Source: Albula goreensis (Eukaryota; Chordata; Actinopteri; Albuliformes; Albulidae). From it: a DNA stretch of 64,000 bases. Position numbers and translations under genes: made by a program. Of this stretch, positions 14,245 to 24,025 are shown one piece after another (positions within the stretch are counted from its first letter, which is position 1; every line of letters begins with the position of its first letter). The notes under the pieces are model-generated. The model worked only from the letters and a program-made list of their open reading frames with translations. It was not told where the DNA came from and made no database searches. The stretch lies in assembly GCA_022829145.1 (NCBI GenBank), contig CM040747.1, positions 31,894,936 to 31,958,935 on the forward strand. The letters are read 5' to 3'.

Positions 14245-14315
14245 CTGTAAAAGAACAGCCCTTTCTAAAAGAACAGCCCTCTGTAAAAGAACAGCCTCCT
14301 GTAAATGAACAGCCT
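14245..14315. repeat. 18-bp tandem repeat, about 4 copies
   Basis: Unit approximately CTGTAAAAGAACAGCCCT, repeated four times with small changes (CTTTCTAAAAG, CTCTGTAAAAG, CTCCTGTAAATG variants). Because 18 is divisible by 3, the repeat keeps an open frame and yields a repetitive Lys-Arg-Thr-Ala peptide. That frame is a by-product of the repeat and not evidence of a gene. Confidence 0.85.
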
Positions 14316-14751
14316 GCTGTGGCCACTGCTGTGTGAGCTGGTGCATCACACCAGCTCTTTTAGGTCTGAAGAGTTTTGTCTCTGTTTTTCTGAAGATGGA
14401 GGTTTTCAGGTCCTGTTGTTAGTGTTTTCTGTTTGTATTTTTGACACACAAAAGAGATCAATTTTACGCTCACATACTGCACCATTACCAGCAGATACAT
14501 AACAGCCCATATAGCCCGCCATCCCAAACATATGATTGGCTGCATTATCAGTTGAAGCTTTCTGTATCATATTATATGGTGTTTCTGGACCCGGAGGATC
14601 TGTATTCCCATCTCTGTTCTCTCCTTTCTATCTGGAGTCATAGGGAGATGTATCTTTTCTTCTCACTTAATCAGGGGCTTGGAAATCAGTGAGTCTTCTC
14701 TGACAGAGAGCCTGGGGACCACAGAGCCTGTCCTCAGCACAGAGGGTCAGA

Positions 14752-14806
14752 GAGGGGGAGGGAGGGAGGGAGGGAGGGAGGGAGGAGGATGAGAGAGGGA
14801 GAGGGC
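14752..14806. repeat. (GGGA)n microsatellite
   Basis: GGGA repeat of about 7 uninterrupted units, flanked by related purine-rich sequence (GAGAGAGGGAGAGGG). Confidence 0.9.
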
Positions 14807-14941
14807 CACAGCTGTTCAGATTTAACATTTACCTTGCCTAGCACATTGCTTTTCACTTGACAGTGCTTATCGGATGCTGTGTGAGTGATATCTGTCTTAT
14901 ATCATCTGACAACCCACTCGTACCACTGGGTTCTCAAGGTA

Positions 14942-14968
14942 ACACACACACACACACACACACACACA
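14942..14968. repeat. (AC)n microsatellite
   Basis: Perfect AC run of about 13 units. It leads directly into a two-copy tandem duplication. Confidence 0.95.
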
Positions 14969-15104
14969 TGCATGTAAACACAAACATGCACTCTCACATG
15001 TCTAAAGATTAACAGTTAATATCCCAAATACACCTGCATGCATAAACACAAACATGCACTCTCACATGTCTAAAGATTAACAGTTAATATCCCAAATACA
15101 CCTG
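14967..15104. repeat. Two-copy tandem duplication of about 70 bp
   Basis: Copies begin at 14,967 and 15,037. Apart from a GT insertion in the first copy they are essentially identical through the phrase AACAGTTAATATCCCAAA to CACCTG. The near-identity indicates a recent duplication. It lies between two CA-rich microsatellites, which probably promoted slippage or unequal exchange. Confidence 0.9.
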
Positions 15105-15116
15105 TTAACATCCCTA

Positions 15117-15230
15117 ATACACACACACACACACACACACAGAAACACGTACACTCTCACACATGCATATATACACACGCACACACATACACGCGCACAA
15201 ACACACACTGACAAATACACATACACACAT
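15117..15230. repeat. (AC)n-rich tract
   Basis: A perfect AC run (about 15,119-15,141) is followed by degenerate CA/TA/CG-rich repeats. The minus-strand open frame over this tract (CVCVCV-type peptide) is a by-product of the repeat. Confidence 0.9.
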
Positions 15231-18200
15231 TGCTACATAAATAATAAGCTCACCATTACTGAAATAGGCAGGCTCTGGTATTACAACATGTCCACACCAT
15301 GACATCAGAGGACCGACACTGAGTGTGTGTGTGGAGAAACCGTAAACATTCAACTGGAGAATTTCAGTTGGAACAGCACTTACTTTGAATCGCACCCCAT
15401 TCACATCGAGGAGCAACACATGCACTGCGGTTTCAGCCTGCAAAAAGGTTCATCGACACTTGTCTCTCCTGTGTGCAAAGATCTGCTTCTGAATTCAGTG
15501 CAAATTTGTTTAGTCTCTATCACTCCCTGTCAATTACAACTTAAGTCTGGAAGTGATAATGGGTATTAATTTTGAATTTTTAGCCCTGTGCTATTGCTAA
15601 TTGTCGGAGGCTGTGATAATTACAGGGTGTCAAATGTTGGTAAATGTTGGTACGCAGGGGTAGGGGAGTAGTCATTGGGGTTGCCAGCTCTAGTCATTTT
15701 TTTTTCTTAGATTTTCCTTCTGACTTGTGGGGTGGAAACACCCAGCCAGTGTTCTGGCACCGGCTGCTTCATTGTATGCCTCAGGCTAAGCCGGTAGTGG
15801 GCCAGCTCTGCTAAATTGTCCTCAATTTTACACATTTCTACCCCTCAGGGTATTCTTGATGTTCCCACTTAGAACTACGGACAAGCGCTTCACAAAAAAC
15901 TAACAAGCAGGGCTGGTAGGGGTAAAGACCCTGATAGTCTGATGAGAAGAAACAGAGCACCTGCTACTTGTTTTTGTTTTTGCCTTGCAATTAGTTAGCA
16001 ATTTAGACTCAACAATTGACCAATTTAGGTCAATTTATTGCCCCTCAGTGGTCAATATCTTCCATCATGAACAGTTGGCAGTTAGAGATCCGGGCATGGA
16101 CGTATCAAGTAAAACAAATTTGGAGCAGTATTTGTCAGATGTAGTTTTTTTTTGGAATTTTTGCCTTTATTTTTCAGATATTTTTTTTCAATTTTCTTCT
16201 CCACCACTGGCAGATCCTGTTGCTTGCAGCTTCATTTATGCAGGTCAGAAGTTTACCAGAAGCAGACATATCTGATTTTGAAAAGAGATAATCAAAATGT
16301 AATAGACCCGTTAATTTTTTCTTATCAGTGTAATGATCACAGACCGCAGTAAATGAGATTCAGTAAGTCGTAAGAAGCGTACCTGCCTTCGGAATAATTG
16401 CCAGTATCAGCAGCTATGCTTTTATTCTGAGCAATGTGATTTTGTGTTGCTGGCAGCTGAAGCGTGAACTATATAATTTGCCTCAAGTGCAATTTTGCAG
16501 CATAGGTGGGGTAAATGAAAGGAGGTGAAACAGTAGTGTGCAGCGCCACCTGCTGGTCACTGTCAATTCAGCGACATCTGTTAGCCCTGATCATTCGGGG
16601 ACTAATCTATTTAAGTTATTGCAGACACAGTCAATTTCCTCTTTTATGAAGGTATATATAGGTCATATATGGCATTGTGAAGGTCTATGGTACATGCTGT
16701 CAGTTTGCACTGTTGAGGCCCTTAACCATGACAAATATGTGGACTTTAACGTACCCTTTGTTTCTCCCCGAGGATGGAAATAAGAGCCATCGCCCTAACG
16801 GTGAATTTGCATTGACAACTCATTATGATATGAGTTGAATTGCTTTCAAAATGAACAACCTGGTTTTTCCGTATGATATCATGAAACTGGAGTAATTAAC
16901 GCATCTCCGCTACAGGATGATCGATCGGTGGGCGGACACGGGAAACGCGGCCGTAGATGTCGATGATAAGCTGATGGCTCACTCTCCCATACATCTGTTC
17001 CTTCATTTGTTTCACTGTTTGAGTAATTAGTTTGGCACATGATCTCCGTGCTGTCCGGCGGCTCGTTCTTCAAACCTGTGAAGTCTCGCGGAACCTGAAA
17101 CAGCCCCCAGACACTCGATCCATTTCAGCGATGAAGCTTTACCTGGACATCATCCTGGTGAAAGAATGAGAGCCAAATTTACTGAGCAATAGCTGCAGCA
17201 TGAAAATATTTGACACGTTTGCGCTTGCAAACACCAACATATTAACAACCGATTTACCAAGACTTGTTCTAATTATACGATCGAAAACAAAATGGAGACG
17301 TCCATAATGAGGCCATATATGGCATGTTTACACATCCAGATAACAAGGCGCTCCGAGATGGCTACCTAGCAACCAGGTGGAAGTTGAGAGGGAACCACGA
17401 GAAAAATAAAACTTATCATGTACCAATATCAGGTAATAGATGTAACGGCTAGCATGGCACAGCTTCATAATGCCATATTACAGTATATAAATTAAACACT
17501 AACCAAGAGGCGTATGTTTTGGAATGACATCGTGGTCAAAATGAATTTACTAGGTATAGAGTAACAAAAAGAACAGTATAGGAAGTAAAGAAAATATGAC
17601 ATGATGTTAGGCATCATACAAAAAGCTTTCCTACAACATAATAAGGGCAAAACACAGCTGGTGGTCTAACAACAGAACAACAGACAGAATGTTAACATCG
17701 ATTGGAATAAGGTTATTACAGCACGGCTAATACATCCCACCTGTCCCATCCTCTCACTGTAGATAGAGCTACTCTAAATAAAGCTGCCGTGACGTGAACC
17801 GTTGCTACAACATTTGTGATTATTTGTTTTGAATCACAATCTGTACATTCATGGGATATGTGTGTTTTCTATTTATGAACACTTGTTCGTTGTATGATAG
17901 AACAACCCATCTGTAAGTCATGTAACTCTACTGAAAAGACCAAGAGGGGAGGACATGTAGTTAACAGTTAACAGCATCACCACAGCCGACAGAACATTTT
18001 CCTTGGGTTCATGGCTCAAATTCCTCCAGTAGCGCGATTATGTTGTGACTGTGTAACCCTGTGTAATATCACAGCAGTATTTGCAGTTAGCCTAACTGAA
18101 AGAGGGTAGCTCTGGGACAGCACTGAATTTACCGCCCGATTTCAGAACTCGTAAAAATTCCCACACAAAGATGGGAGTCGCACTTATCGCAAGGTTTAGT

Positions 18201-18490
18201 AAATCGCCCTCATTTGCTAAATTTACATCTGGTTTTAGGGCCCTCGCCCCAGGTATACATATGCGTGAACAGATTTTACTATGCATCAAGAGGAAAGTCG
18301 CAAAGTGACAAAGTCACCACAAATCCCAGTTTAATATCGATTTTCACCCATTGCGACTGTTTAGTAATTCGCACGTAAGTACTGAGATGTTTTAGCGGCT
18401 GCTTTTACGCCCGAAAAGCAGTCACAGTCCTCTAGTTAATCTGGCTCAGAGTGCTTTATGGGCCTTTGCTAATTCTGCATCTCCACCCCA
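15231..18490. other. Non-coding stretch, no gene supported
   Basis: No recognisable exon or transposon protein. The part at about 16,910-17,240 is moderately CpG-rich. It contains homeodomain-like motifs (GAGTAATTAG) and looks like the kind of sequence that is conserved as an enhancer, but this cannot be tested here. Confidence 0.5.
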
Positions 18491-18574
18491 ACTAGAAACT
18501 ATCCTAACACTACACTTCATTTAGGTATTACATTATGTTTAGGCTTTTAGGCAATTACAGATAACACTTTTGCA

Positions 18575-18645
18575 ATTAGGCATTACATGACATTACATTT
18601 ATGCACTTAGCAGACATTACATTAAATTAAATGTAGGCTTTAGGC
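18575..18645 (-). mobile_element. Possible L2/SINE 3'-tail fragment
   Basis: The plus strand reads CATTACATTTATGCACTTAGCAGAC. This is close to the reverse complement of the common fish retroposon tail (GCTAAATG followed by TGTAATGTAAT), also present at 52,820-52,873 in the opposite orientation. The surrounding TTAGGCATTACA-type sequence is degenerate. Family assignment is tentative. Confidence 0.35.
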
Positions 18646-19561
18646 GTTGCATTTACATTGCAGTCAGCATTGAATGTCTTTTTGTGGTGTGGTTTGCTGA
18701 CTGGGAGAAGGGGGAGGCAGGGGTACAGCGATGCAGTTCATTAGGTGAGGGAGCGGCAGGAAAAATATAAGCGTGACTGACAGGGAGCTATGTACCGGAG
18801 TCCTCTCTTCTGCTAGGCTCTGGCGGGGCTGTGGAGAGCCGGTGTAGTCTGTGTTCCTGACTGCTGGTCTGATCTGGCCCTCCAGGCTGCCCCAGGGCTG
18901 GTTAACCTTCACACCGGCAGGGGAACAGACTGCCCGCCTGGCCCACAACAGGACGATGGACCCCCAGTCTCATCCATGGAGAAAGCCCAGTGTGAGTGTG
19001 TCCTTTAGCTCTAGCCTAGCTCTAAAATGCCCGATTCAGCTAATCAAGGTGGTGATTGAAGACCATGATTTGTTGAGCCAGGGGTTTTGGTTCTGGATCC
19101 TGTGTCCACATTTGCCTTCCGTGGATAAGACTAGCGGAGGCCCCCAGCCTCGGCCCTGCAGAGAGATCCAGGCTCATCAGGGTGGAGCTCCAGCTCTCTG
19201 CTCTCGGAGCCGTAGACTGTTGCTCACACACCTTTATACTTCCCTGTTTTTATTTCTTGTTGTTTATGAATATGGGAAGGAAGCACAGTAGGTCCATGTC
19301 AAGTCCCTGAATGCAGTGATGACATACGTCATGTATGTGGGTCAGGCGGAATTGTGCAGCTGGTGGTCTACTGCTCCAGCTCCACCCTGCAGCCAGACAC
19401 CCCGTAGGACACGCTGTCCTTGTGCCTCGCCTCTACTTTTCACAATCAGTAACACGCTTCTCCTAATGGCTCCCCCCAGAGTCTGGGCCATACCTGTCTA
19501 AATTGACAGAGGATGCCGCAGGGAAGAGACAGGCCCACAGCTGTGATTAAAGTGTAAAATT

Positions 19562-19585
19562 GGGGGTGGGTGGAGGTGGGGGAGG
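19562..19585 (+). other. G-quadruplex-capable tract
   Basis: Runs GGGGG, GGG and GGGGG separated by one to six bases, with GGAGG between, meet the usual pattern for a four-stranded G structure on the plus strand. Similar tracts lie at 9,644-9,659 and 46,381-46,413. Confidence 0.5.
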
Positions 19586-20558
19586 ATTTCACACAGATGC
19601 TACTCTTTTGTAGTGAGCGAGATGAGTCCTTCCACCTCCTCTGCCTCCTTCTCAGGTTGAATGCGCTTTGAAGCCACGAGTTGAAAGTATACGATTAATA
19701 AATATATGTAAATGGAGCGCATCACCCGATTACAGCAATGTACGAGAGAGGTTCAGTCAAAGAGGAGGAGATGTGACCTAACATGTCCCTAGGCTGGCTC
19801 CGAAAGCTCTGCTGAAACTCCCAGGCAGACAAAGGGGTTGCCGTGCCAAAACTTGCAGCTTGGTCCAGTCTGGGACTGTTTCAGAAGCGCACAGTGGTGT
19901 GAGAATTAAACCCCCTACGCCCCGAAGCGGGAACCTGGGGTTTAACGGTCACCGGGGGAGAAACAACACCTCGGCCCATTTCTATGAATGATAGCGGCGT
20001 TCCCCCCCCCCCACCTCCACAACAGGGGTGCGTGGAGGGCGATACCGGGAGCTGTATCAGCGATGAATTACAACATCAATAAACGTTTCCCACCATCACC
20101 CCAGTAATAACAGCGGGCAGCTTTTATGCCTGGATGTGGAGGACATAAAAAGATAATAAGGTCATAAAAAATGATGTATGGTGTGATCATTAAGGAAAAA
20201 TCCCAAGCATTTTCACTCCTTACAGCTGAAAATGTGGATAAACAGATCAATTAAACACTTTTCTCAATAATACTGTACGTATACAAGGGAATGTGGGCTA
20301 ATTAATTTAGCAGGTAAACCTACTTTGTTATGTTTGGAATTATGTTTGTTTGTCTTGTGTTATCGCATTACTGATAACATTAAAAGAAAAATTCATACGC
20401 TTTTGTATGAAGATTTTCATGTTTTTTTGCCTGAGCTCTACAAATGGAATTATTTGTGAAATACAAACGATACAAAAAGTAGGTTATTTGTTCATTTTTA
20501 GCAGGGGGATGGCCCAATGAAAGCCACTCCCCTGCCCCCACACCACCAACCAACACAT

Positions 20559-20580
20559 ACACACACACACACACACACAC
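20559..20580. repeat. (AC)n microsatellite
   Basis: AC run of about 11 units. Confidence 0.95.
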
Positions 20581-21431
20581 AAATGGGGATGGCAGGTTAA
20601 CAAGAGGGATGCATTTTGGTCAGTTTGCTAACAAGGCGGATAGCATGCCTGCTCAATTCGCTTCCTGGATATAAAGGTTTTTTAAATGTGAGGATAGCAA
20701 TATTTTATTTGGGGGGGGGTATAAAACTTGTACCATACTGCAATATCTTGACTCTTTGACCTTGAGAATCACAGTAAATTAAACACTCCACTGCTCTATT
20801 CCACACTTAACCATTCCAAGGGAGGATGGCTTGCAGCAGAGCCCAAAAAAACGAGGCGTTTGTTGGGCTAACTGATTAACGCTTCTCGTTATAATGAGGA
20901 TATTTGCACAATCGTATTTGTAAACGAGCAGATCTGAGATATGGCGCACAAGTCCCGCTCTGCCTAAGCCGGCCTGCTCAGTATTCCGGTGCTGTAGAGA
21001 AGCGAGCACCTGTTATGTATACCTGTAAACAGGGCTGCTTTGTCTCCTCACGGCCATGACTTCATAACGCGCCTTATTCACAGGCAACGCACACTGAGCC
21101 TCTCTGTGTACACACTGCGCTCAGGAGAAAGGTCCCCCCCCACCCAAAAAAGGGAGGGAAACAGCACAAATGAAGGTAGTCATACAGATAATCTCACCAC
21201 AAGCATGACAGCATCACAATTCCTACTGTTTTTTCCCGTTTCTTTGTTTTCTTTCCTCTTTGCTGTTTCCCGCCTGGAAACAGCGGTTGTACCCTGCTCC
21301 TGTGTCGTCTCCAAACAGACCACATGTTTAACTGCTCTGCAGCTGAAAACCTTGGCATATCTCTGACATGTATGTCTTTTAACCAGCAACTACTTTAAAT
21401 AAAACAGCCACTGTGCTGCTATAGGAGGGCT

Positions 21432-21960
21432 GGAATAGAATAGAATAACTTTATTTTTACTCAGGGTAACTTCAGCAGTACAAGAAACTACATAAAGAAT
21501 ATATAAATTGTATGAATGAATAAAATAACAGAAAAATTTAGATGTTCCCTCAATTACACCAATATTGATGGAAATTACAAATTAAGAACTCTGTAAAGGC
21601 AATTCTATGAATAACTTACATAAATTACGTAAAACTTACATAAATATATTTAAGATCAGTAGTATCTGAAATACATTTAGGATTAATCAGAAACGTTAAC
21701 ATTGAAACTGAGTTGTTCTGTGCCGTTGATGCAGTAAAATGATGTGGGCACAAACGCCCTCAGTGCCCTCGGTAAGGACCACGGTCTTCTTCCTGATGGC
21801 GAGATCTCAAACAGATGATTCAGAGAATGTGAGCAGGAGCCCATTATTCTTCTTCATTCCTCTGCTGTCCGTTCCTCATAAAGCTGTTTTAGAGGTCCTC
21901 ATAAGTCACAGATGGAGGGCAGCTAATAACCTGCAGGTGTCTTTGGGAACCGGGGCGGAA
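21432..21960 (-). mobile_element. Possible LINE 3' end (minus strand), low certainty
   Basis: Plus-strand GGAATAGAATAGAATAACTT starts the block. On the minus strand that reads as an AATAAAG-like signal followed by a short TTCTA pentanucleotide tail, a form seen at the 3' ends of some fish LINEs. The following 500 bases (21,720-21,960) have moderate GC and no open frame with reverse-transcriptase motifs. The assignment rests only on the tail. Confidence 0.3.
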
Positions 21961-22078
21961 TTTATGTCACCCAGCCATGGTGGGACTAAATAAGATGTGG
22001 AATCAGGGTAAAATTAGCACTTTTTTGGTTTTACAGTTTGTGGAACCTCACTGGGTATGGTTTGGCAGTACATTTGTC

Positions 22079-22197
22079 CTCAGGGGGTGTGGTTGATCCT
22101 CAGTGGGTGTGATTTCACAGTGGGTGGGGCCTCAGTGAGATTTTGCAGCAAGTGAGGCTTCAGTGGGCGTGGGTTCATAGTGGAAAAGGGCCTCAGC
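22079..22197. repeat. Imperfect tandem repeat (TCAGTGGGTGTG-type)
   Basis: About five diverged units beginning TCAGTGGG(T/C)G(T/G)G, spaced 15-30 bases (starts near 22,079, 22,099, 22,116, 22,131 and 22,159). Old and degenerate. Confidence 0.55.
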
Positions 22198-22739
22198 TTT
22201 ATACAGGGCGGATCTTGGTATCTTCTTCCTGCATCATACCGTTTTGTGAATGTTTCTGTAAATGCCTGCACCATCACTGCAGCATCCTCAGCTATCTGAG
22301 GTGGCAAACACAAGCAAACGTACCCTCTATAAAGCATGCAGCCCTTGATTCGCTGACAGAGCAGCACATGGGTTGTGCAAGTTGACCCCCCAATTTGCGT
22401 AGAAGAGCGATTTGTTATTGAGCAATGAAGCTACTACACATTGACCAGTGGAAGAACAAGCCACAGTCTGCACTGCTACTGGCATCCATATTCAGCCTGA
22501 ACAGCAGTATGTATCGCTGCATTAAAAACAACCGCCTCAGCTACATTCATGACTTGGCAATTCCCCTTAGTGGGTAGTTTTCCGTATGGGGTGGGCCCAT
22601 GCAGCGGGCAGCAGAATCATTATTTTATGCCCCCCCAATCTGTCTCACCCACTGCTGGGATCTGAGTGTGAAATTCTGGGTCAGCCACTAAAACGGAGAG
22701 CCCCGCTAAGCAGTGTAGCACGATAGCATCAAAATACAG

Positions 22740-22925
22740 AACGCAGGCAAATTGAATCAAAGCGCCATCCGGCACATTCCGATTAGGAAAACGGTGCCCG
22801 GCGCCCGGGACGCTTTGCATCCACTTTTTCCACGGGCGGTAATCACCTTACACGGCGCAGCTGGCGATCAGATACGAGGATCGCAACTCTACCCAGGGCG
22901 ATCAGCTGGTACGATTTTATAATGG
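22740..22925. promoter_or_regulatory. CpG-rich patch with repeated GGCGATCAG
   Basis: CpG content is raised over about 190 bases. It includes GCCCGGCGCCCGGGACG, and the nonamer GGCGATCAG occurs twice (about 22,863 and 22,898), each next to CAGCTGG in mirrored order. This could be a regulatory patch; no exon is apparent. Confidence 0.25.
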
Positions 22926-23225
22926 CGAAATGTGCCCCTGAGAAACAAATAATAATAAAGGAAAGAGAGACGGCTCATCTAATCTTCAAACAATCTCTCC
23001 CTCAGACGCCTCCCTTCTGTCTGGGATATTTTGGACTGGCAGGGGCTTTAGAATGCGAGCACGGCAGATGCAGGGGCCTTAACGAACCAGGTGCGGCGAA
23101 TGCCATCTCTGAGCCTCCGGATAAGGGTGGCGTTCCTGGCACAGGCCTGAGGCCTCATTAGGTACGAGGCCACAGTGGGGCTCCATTGAACTCCATTACC
23201 ATAAAGAGCTGCTGGGCAGGAGAAT

Positions 23226-23424
23226 GGGACCTACATCATGGCAACAAACCTCCTTCTGTCTTTAACAAGGGGAGGGGGACTACATCATGGCAACCTCCTT
23301 CTGTCTTTAACAGAGGGGGGGGACTACATCATGGCAACCAACCACCTTCTGTCTTTAACAGAGGGGGGGACTACATCATGGCAACCAACCTCCTTCTGTC
23401 TTTAACAGAGGGGGGGGGACTACA
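23226..23424 (+). repeat. Minisatellite, 44-50 bp unit, four copies plus a partial
   Basis: Units start near 23,226, 23,276, 23,320, 23,367 and 23,416. Each reads GGGACTACATCATGGCAACC, then CTCCTTCTGTCTTTAACAG and a G-run of variable length. Copy-to-copy identity is high and most length differences fall in the G-run, so it is a recent and probably length-polymorphic tandem repeat. The 80-codon open frame over it is a by-product. Confidence 0.9.
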
Positions 23425-23642
23425 ATAAGGCTTTGATAATTAAAGAAGCTGAGCTGTTTTCCTCTGCACAAGACCACGTCACAATGTAAGGCGATGAATA
23501 TGTTTTTTTTATGATGACTTACACACTAAAATTAAAAATAACATTAAGATATGAACAGTAAAGTTAGTGAAACCTGACACTCAAGGACCAAAACCTCAGC
23601 CCAGATCTGCACAACTATAAGGACATTCTCAGCCTCACACTT

Positions 23643-23660
23643 TTTCAAAACACTACACAT
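23643..23660 (+). repeat. Left inverted-repeat arm of composite element
   Basis: TTTCAAAACACTACACAT, an 18/18 match to the reverse complement of 30,930-30,947. Placed outside the transposon 5' segment, as expected of a terminal or subterminal repeat. Confidence 0.6.
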
Positions 23661-23788
23661 AGTGTTTTTCAAACCATTAAACACACTTCTCTATATTAGA
23701 CACAGAAATTCTAACATGATGATCACTTCTTTGCCATTTCAAGGCACTGCCTTTCAAAATATCACATCTACTGTATGAACCAATTGAT

Positions 23789-23958
23789 CAAACACGGCCG
23801 TCAGGTGTGCAGACACTTTGGTACTTAATTGTAAACTCACCAATAAGGCATAAACACGATAAAAAGGCAACAGGAGAGTAGACCTTTCTTCAACAAAAAT
23901 GGAAGGCAGCGTTGCAGTAAGAGGAAGAGGGGAAGAGGGAGACTGAGGATGAGAGGAT
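23789..23958 (+). pseudogene. Duplicated transposon 5' segment with transposase N-terminus (truncated)
   Basis: This segment matches 29,708-29,862. Shared landmarks are CAAACACGGCC at the left edge, a CAGACACTT motif, AAGGCAACAGG, and CTTTCTTCAACAAAAATG covering the start codon. Here the start codon is at 23,899 and is followed by about 15 codons ending in TGA. The encoded start is Arg/Gly-rich (VRGRGEEGD), like the N-terminus of the teleost Tc1/IS630-type transposase. The homology stops after about 60 coding bases and the tandem array begins shortly afterwards, so this is a 5' fragment only. Confidence 0.65.
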
Positions 23959-24025
23959 GAGAAGATGACAAAAAGATATGTGTATTCTGATGAAAATGTT
24001 GAGAAGACATTACACAACAGTCTCA

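Larger units (their letters stand above)
18650..21430. other. Non-coding stretch, no gene supported
   Basis: A 146-codon plus-strand open frame (18,851-19,291) is the longest here. It shows no domain, is partly antiparallel to other open frames, and is not accepted as a gene. Other contents are a quadruplex-capable G tract (19,562-19,585), a C-run at about 20,002 and an AC repeat (20,559-20,580). Confidence 0.5.

Noticed and set aside
18851-19291. 146-codon open frame, plus strand
   Set aside because: Composition is not protein-like beyond chance, it is overlapped by open frames on the other strand, and no domain is recognised.
23186-23428. 80-codon open frame with repeated HHGN.PPSVFN peptide
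   Set aside because: By-product of the 44-50-bp minisatellite; G-run length changes would break the frame.
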